Source: Strigops habroptila (taxonomy: Eukaryota; Chordata; Aves; Psittaciformes; Psittacidae). From it: 64,000 nt of DNA. This document shows positions 60,222 to 64,000 of the stretch, piece by piece; the first letter of the stretch is position 1; each line of letters starts with the position of its first letter. The notes under the pieces are model-generated. The model ran no database searches. It was not told the origin of the DNA and saw only the letters and a program-made list of their open reading frames with translations. The stretch is taken from positions 29,526,995 through 29,590,994 of the forward strand of contig NC_044277.2 in NCBI RefSeq assembly GCF_004027225.2. Reading direction: 5' to 3'. The position numbers were made by a program, and so were the translations under genes.

Positions 60222-61811
60222 CGCTGATGTTTTTGCCTGGCTGGAGTGCCAAAGCCACTGGTTGAATTGGGCACAGTCTCCATAGTAACAGCAAGTTTCC
60301 AGGACTCGGGGCGACAGGTTGACGGGATTACTCTTCAAAGCACTTGCTCCCTTGGGAGAGAAGACCTAAAGGAAGGGGATGGGAGTTAATTTAGCACATA
60401 CAGTAGAGCAAGGGTCAGCGCTGGCAGGTCTCTGCTGGAGGGAAGCCTGCAGCAGCAATAAACAACTCCCTTTCAGCGGGGCTTTGACTAGCACCAAAAT
60501 TGCCGTAGGAGGCATTCAACAAAGAAAAACAGGGGGTGCATACAAAAAGTGACAGTCTCTTGTCTTCTAAGTGACAGTTGCAACCAACAGCTCCTGAGCA
60601 TATCAAACCTGAGTCTCTGCTTTACTGTGATGGCTTTATCCTGTTCTGCCATCCCTCTTTCAGCACCAGGATGGCCAGATGTGGCTGCAGTGCCTGGATC
60701 TGGAAACGCTGAGTTGTACTAGAACTGGAAGTGATGGGGAAGCAGGGGGGAGGTAAGCATGCTGGTGTGTATGGTAGGAAGGGGTGTGGGGCAAAATGTT
60801 TGGATGGTGGGGTCACTGAGGCACGGGCATGGCTGTAGGGAGGTGGGCATGTAGAAGTTAAAAGCGTGCCTGTGCTGCAGTGTGAAGCAGGGAGAAGGGA
60901 GGCACTGTGACGGTGTAGGGGACAGGAGAGAAGGCTGTCATCTCCTAAGGTTCATTGCCTCATTGCTGTGAAGGTATCAGTGGGGCATGAAATTAAGCTG
61001 GTTTTGGAAGTGCCACCTTCTTGTGCACTGTCATTTTAATTTCCTTCGACTTTGGGGAGCAAAGGGCTGCTCTCCTGTCTGCCCTTCTGGCAAGAGAGGA
61101 GCACGACAGCGCCGTTTCAACGTGTTGGTTACTTCTGCTAATAAAACTTCCCTTTGGGCCATGGTTAACAATTAGACCAATGCTGAGGACCAGGCCCTGC
61201 CCAGTACCAGAAAAGCACAAGTAATTTAAAGCTAGTTTGGTTGCCTGTTCCTCCTAAGTGCTGGATGGGAAGACTGAAACCACACATGGGCAAACATTCC
61301 TTATCTTCCCATGGCTGCTGCTAACCAACTGCAATTGTTCACACTGAGGCCCAGCCAAACTTTACCTGCCTTTTCCTGTAAATCATTTGGAGAAGTCAGT
61401 GTCTTCACAAGCTCTGAAAGCACCTTTGGAGGCTGCCTGGCCCCAGTGGTTTACAGAGCCAAGGATGGGAGGCAGGATCTGACCGCTGGGAACCTGGGTG
61501 GCCAGACCTCTACTCACAGGCAGTGAATGCTTCATGCCAAGTAACTTCTTTTACAATGTTTTTTCCCCATAGTAGGAAAAAGACATACATATGCCTGGAT
61601 GGGAGAAAACAGATGGGCGGTCTGCAGGCCGAAAAGGCATAAATGTCACTGCACCTTCCACTGACCTGGCTTTTGCTCCTGTAATAACAAATGGTGCAGG
61701 CAGAGATATTTCACAACAAAGCTATAGAGGCTGGAAAGGTAGATGTAATAGAAATGATGACACAAGCTTAATCATAGCACTGCAGAAAGCACAGATTTAT
61801 GAAAAATGTAA

Positions 61812-61819
61812 TGTGGGAA
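61812..61819 (+). promoter_or_regulatory. RBPJ consensus 8-mer
   Basis: TGTGGGAA, 1.7 kb upstream of the HEY1 start codon. It may be functional or chance; single 8-mers of this degeneracy are expected about every 16 kb. Confidence 0.25.
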
Positions 61820-62916
61820 CAGAATATTTCTATCGCCTTCTGTTAGCTACTTAGAGGTGGCCCCAGGACTGTTTCTATCTTGTTAACTGCAGCTCTTTTA
61901 CTACTTTTAGCCTGGTCCCTGCTTCCATTTTCCTTCCCACCAGGGACGCTTTGCAAAAGTATGGGCAACTCCATGAAATCAGGAGCAACTCTGTGCCAGG
62001 AACTTTCACCTAAACAAATGGGAGGCTGAAGGTAGCTATTCTAGGGTCTTGAAATGGGGATATCTGGGTTCATCGATTCTTCCCTGTCACACTGTGCACA
62101 TCTTGGTTATCTTCAAGCCCTTCCACTTGCGAAATGCAAAAGAATTAACTTAGAAAAAGAGCCTTAGTTGAAAGGCTTCATGTAAATGAAAACTTAATTA
62201 CTATGAAACCACCTCAAAGAGTACACCCTCATTTCACCTGTCCCATTTTGCCGGTACCTGAGCTTGAGAAAGCTGGCAGAATGACGAGCACTTGTGCTGG
62301 GAAACACAGCAATTCGGGGGCAAACGGCAGCAGATCTCAGGGCCCTGCTCAGTGAAAAGCAGCATGTGTCCACTGCGAGCACGTCAGCCTGAGCTCTGCA
62401 CACACTGCAGGCAATGATGACCTGTCCCGTCACCCCTTCTTCCTGGCCAGCCACTGCAGAGCAAAGCCTGTTGTTTGCTTTCGGATTCTTAAAAGCTGCT
62501 CCTGCTTCTTCCCACCCACAAAATACAGGGGAGGGGGGGACATGGAAAGGATCTGGCTGGCAGATCTGCAGGTTAGAAAGGCACAGGCAAGAGGGACGCC
62601 TTGATTTCCTTTGCACTGCCAACACATTAAAACCCTTAAGTTTAATCCTCCTCAACTTTCGGGCTTTAGCCCCCCATTTAACGCATCTTTAAGAAGGAGG
62701 GCGAGGGGCGAGCAGCTCCCACTCAGGCTTCCCCTCCTCCTCACGCGGCACGCCAGGGGCCTCGGGGAGCCGCTCCGACGCCAGGCCGGCCTCCGCTGGG
62801 TGTCAGCAACCCGCAGGGCTCGGGATACCGGGGCGGGAGGGCTGGAGGCAGCCGGGCGGGCGCCCCGGCTTTGCCCTGCGCACCCGCACAGCCCCGTTCC
62901 CAGCCGGGGACGTGCC

Positions 62917-62973
62917 TCCCCCATCCCCATCCCTATCCCCGTCTCCATCCCTATCCTTATCCTACCCCCCCTT
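62917..62973 (-). repeat. (CCCTAT/CCCCAT)n hexamer tract in HEY1 upstream region
   Basis: Degenerate hexamers such as CATCCCCATCCCTATCCCC and CCATCCCTATCCTTATCC. Read on the minus strand it contains GGGGATAGGGATGG, the same 14-mer found twice in the minisatellite at 40.6 kb. Confidence 0.75.
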
Positions 62974-63071
62974 GCCTGCTGCCCCCCCCGCCGGGGCCCG
63001 CACGCGGCGGCCGCCGCTGCCGCGCGCCGCCCCGCGCCGGATCGCCGCCGCCCGCCGCGCCCCGCTCCACT

Positions 63072-63079
63072 TTCCCACG
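63072..63079 (-). promoter_or_regulatory. HEY1: RBPJ (CSL) site, distal promoter copy
   Basis: TTCCCACG, that is CGTGGGAA on the minus strand: the high-affinity form of the Notch effector RBPJ site. It lies 463 bases upstream of the HEY1 start codon. HEY1 is an established direct Notch target with RBPJ sites in its promoter. Confidence 0.7.
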
Positions 63080-63143
63080 GCCGACGGCGCGCGGCCGCGC
63101 CAACCGCCCCCCCCGCCCCGCCACCGCCCCGCTCCCAGCCGAA

Positions 63144-63153
63144 GGGGCGGGGC
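63144..63153 (+). promoter_or_regulatory. HEY1: GC box (SP/KLF site)
   Basis: GGGGCGGGGC, a canonical SP1-type GC box, upstream of two CCAAT boxes. Confidence 0.6.
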
Positions 63154-63173
63154 TCAGCCACCGGCCGGCGGCA

Positions 63174-63204
63174 ATTGGCTGAGGCCGTGGCGCCGGCGGC
63201 CAAT
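63174..63204. promoter_or_regulatory. HEY1: paired CCAAT boxes
   Basis: ATTGG at 63174-63178 (CCAAT on the minus strand) and CCAAT at 63200-63204, about 26 bases apart in opposite orientation. With the GC box just upstream this fits a TATA-less core promoter, which places transcription initiation roughly between 63250 and 63400. The exact start is not visible. Confidence 0.55.
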
Positions 63205-63393
63205 GGGTGCGGCGGGGGCCGCGCGTGGCGGTGCTGGGCGGCGGGCGGTGGCGGGCGTGCTCTGCCCGGCTGCCTGACCGGCTGCTGCGTCCGGCCCGCC
63301 CGGCCGCCTCCTGCCTGGCCCGGCCCGGCCCGGCCCGCCCGCTTGCCGCCGGCCCGCCCTCCCTCCCCTCCCGTCGGCGGGTAAGAGGCGAGC

Positions 63394-63401
63394 CGTGGGA
63401 A
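63394..63401 (+). promoter_or_regulatory. HEY1: RBPJ (CSL) site, proximal
   Basis: CGTGGGAA, the same 8-mer as at 63072 (opposite strand) and 56308. It sits 134 bases before the HEY1 start codon and directly before an in-frame upstream ATG at 63406, so it may be in the 5' UTR or at the transcription start. Confidence 0.65.
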
Positions 63402-63405
63402 CGCC

Positions 63406-63534
63406 ATGGGGGAGACGGGCGCCGGGCGAGGCGCGGGTCGTGCGCTGGGCGCCCTCCTCCCGCGCGCCGCCCGCCGCCTCCCCGACGGCCGCCCGCGTCC
63501 CGCCGTGACCACCGCCGTGACCGCCGCTATCGCC
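63406..63534 (+). other. HEY1: in-frame upstream ATG: possible 43-residue N-terminal extension of HEY1
   Basis: An ATG at 63406 is in the same frame as the HEY1 start at 63535, with 43 open codons between them. An in-frame TAA at 63382-63384 bounds it upstream. The context is GCCATGG (G at -3, G at +4), at least as good as that of the annotated-type start (GCCATGA). The extension is rich in Arg, Ala and Gly (begins MGETGAGRGAGRALGALL). It is either an ordinary GC-rich 5' UTR that happens to be open, or a longer isoform. The conserved start at 63535 remains the main call. Confidence 0.35.
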
Positions 63535-64000
63535 ATGAAGCGGGCGCACCCCGAGTACAGCTCCTCGGACAGCGAGGAGCTGGACGAGGCCATCGAGGTG
63601 GAGAAGGAGAGCGCGGACGAGAATGGGTGAGCGTGAGGCGGCCCCTGCCCTCCCCTCAGCCCCGCGGAGCACCGGCACCCCGTCCTCTTTCCCCGGCGTG
63701 GCGGTGCCTGTGGTGACCGGTGTCCCTCTGTTCCCTGCAGGAACCTGAGCTCGGCGGCGGGCTCCATGTCTCCCTCCACCACCTCGCAGATCCTGGCCAG
63801 GAAGAGGCGCCGAGGGGTGAGTGTCTTCCCCCCTCAGTCCCGACTTCCCCCTCAGCCCCGGCCCCGGCTCCCCTCAGCCGCGGCCGCCCGCCTCTGACCC
63901 CTCGCTTTCTGCCCTAGATCATCGAGAAGCGCCGCCGCGATCGCATCAACAACAGCCTGTCCGAGCTGAGGAGGCTGGTGCCCAGCGCCTTTGAGAAGCA
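63535..64000 (+). CDS. HEY1: HEY1 (Hairy/E(spl)-related with YRPW motif 1), exons 1-3, 3' part outside window
   Basis: Three coding exons: 63535-63626, 63741-63816 and 63918 to the window end, joined by GT-AG introns. Exon 1 gives MKRAHPEYSSSDSEELDEAI, then EVEKESADEN and a split Gly codon. Exon 2 gives NLSSAAGSMSPSTTSQILA then RKRRRG. Exon 3 gives IIEKRRRDRINNSLSELRRL, then VPSAFEK. This is the nearly invariant N-terminus and basic helix-loop-helix start of HEY1, with the Gly (residue 56) in the basic region that marks HEY proteins, where HES proteins have Pro. HEY1 is a nuclear Notch-induced repressor acting in vascular, heart, neural and somite development; it binds E-boxes as homo- or heterodimers. 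The rest of the bHLH, the Orange domain and the C-terminal YRPW motif lie beyond the window. The start was chosen by family conservation; an in-frame upstream ATG exists at 63406. Two RBPJ sites lie in its promoter. Confidence 0.97.
63627..63740 (+). other. HEY1: HEY1 intron 1
   Basis: 114 bases, donor gtgagc after split codon GG|G, acceptor ttccctgcag. Removing it keeps the frame (Gly then Asn-Leu-Ser). Confidence 0.93.
63817..63917 (+). other. HEY1: HEY1 intron 2
   Basis: 101 bases, donor gtgagt after the RKRRRG codons, acceptor ctgccctag. Phase 0; it interrupts the basic region of the bHLH between Gly56 and Ile57. Confidence 0.93.

Larger units (their letters stand above)
56431..62689. 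other. proximal intergenic region upstream of HEY1
   Basis: No exon or repeat family recognised over about 6 kb. It contains the long G-run tract at 60192-60221 and one RBPJ 8-mer (TGTGGGAA) at 61812-61819, 1.7 kb upstream of the HEY1 start codon. Confidence 0.45.
62690..64000. promoter_or_regulatory. HEY1: HEY1 CpG island
   Basis: From about 62690 the sequence is strongly GC-rich and dense in CG dinucleotides up to the window end, covering the HEY1 promoter, exons 1 and 2 and the start of exon 3. Long open frames exist on both strands here because stop codons are rare in such DNA; they should not be read as genes. There is no TATA box upstream of the start codon, in keeping with a CpG-island promoter. 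Confidence 0.9.

Noticed and set aside
62611..63384. 257-codon plus-strand open frame upstream of HEY1
   Set aside because: Pro/Ala/Arg-rich by composition; it crosses the GC box and CCAAT promoter elements and the hexamer tract; no domain.
62652..63782. 376-codon minus-strand open frame across the HEY1 promoter
   Set aside because: Low-complexity Arg/Gly/Pro/Ala translation caused by the CpG island; it runs antisense through HEY1 exon 1 and shows no domain.

Overview
The window reads as avian nuclear DNA. All recognisable interspersed repeats are CR1 LINEs, and several end in the ATTCTATGA-type 3' tail typical of birds. I see no L1, Alu-like or other SINE copies. The only two protein-coding genes I can support are MRPS28 and HEY1, which are neighbours on the same strand in vertebrates (8q21 in human). 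The species cannot be named from the sequence.

Layout. Positions 1-7242 are the end of the last MRPS28 intron. The terminal coding exon lies at 7243-7387 and is followed by a short 3' UTR with two AATAAA signals (to about 7530). From there to about 62.7 kb is a gene-poor intergenic region of about 55 kb. It holds six CR1 pieces at about 8.8, 10.9, 11.9-14.5, 15.8, 42.6 and 49.5 kb, one of them a 2.6 kb copy with a long reverse transcriptase reading frame. It also holds two minisatellites near 40.5 and 41.6 kb and several G/C-run tracts. A number of stretches have the look of conserved regulatory DNA: GC-rich or homeodomain-, TALE-, SOX-, POU-, GATA- and RBPJ-motif-rich sequence near 17.0-17.9, 22.1, 29.4-29.9, 35.9, 39.5-40.4, 48.1 and 56.3 kb. 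These last calls rest on motifs and texture only, not on alignment. From about 62.69 kb to the end is a strong CpG island containing the HEY1 promoter, exon 1 (63535-63626), exon 2 (63741-63816) and the start of exon 3 (63918 onward). The window ends inside the HEY1 bHLH domain.

How the parts relate. MRPS28 is a housekeeping mitochondrial ribosome gene. HEY1 is a Notch-induced transcriptional repressor. Two consensus RBPJ sites sit in the HEY1 CpG island, and further consensus RBPJ 8-mers lie at 19.3, 29.9, 40.4, 56.3 and 61.8 kb. About four such 8-mers are expected by chance in 64 kb, so the distal ones are only suggestive. The likeliest job of the intergenic space is to carry HEY1 regulatory elements. 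I did not find a novel multi-gene system. The observations most worth checking are an open, in-frame 43-codon upstream extension of HEY1, a pair of near-identical TALE-type motifs exactly 50 bp apart at 40.2 kb, and a template-switch-like hairpin that rewrote the end of a CR1 ORF2.
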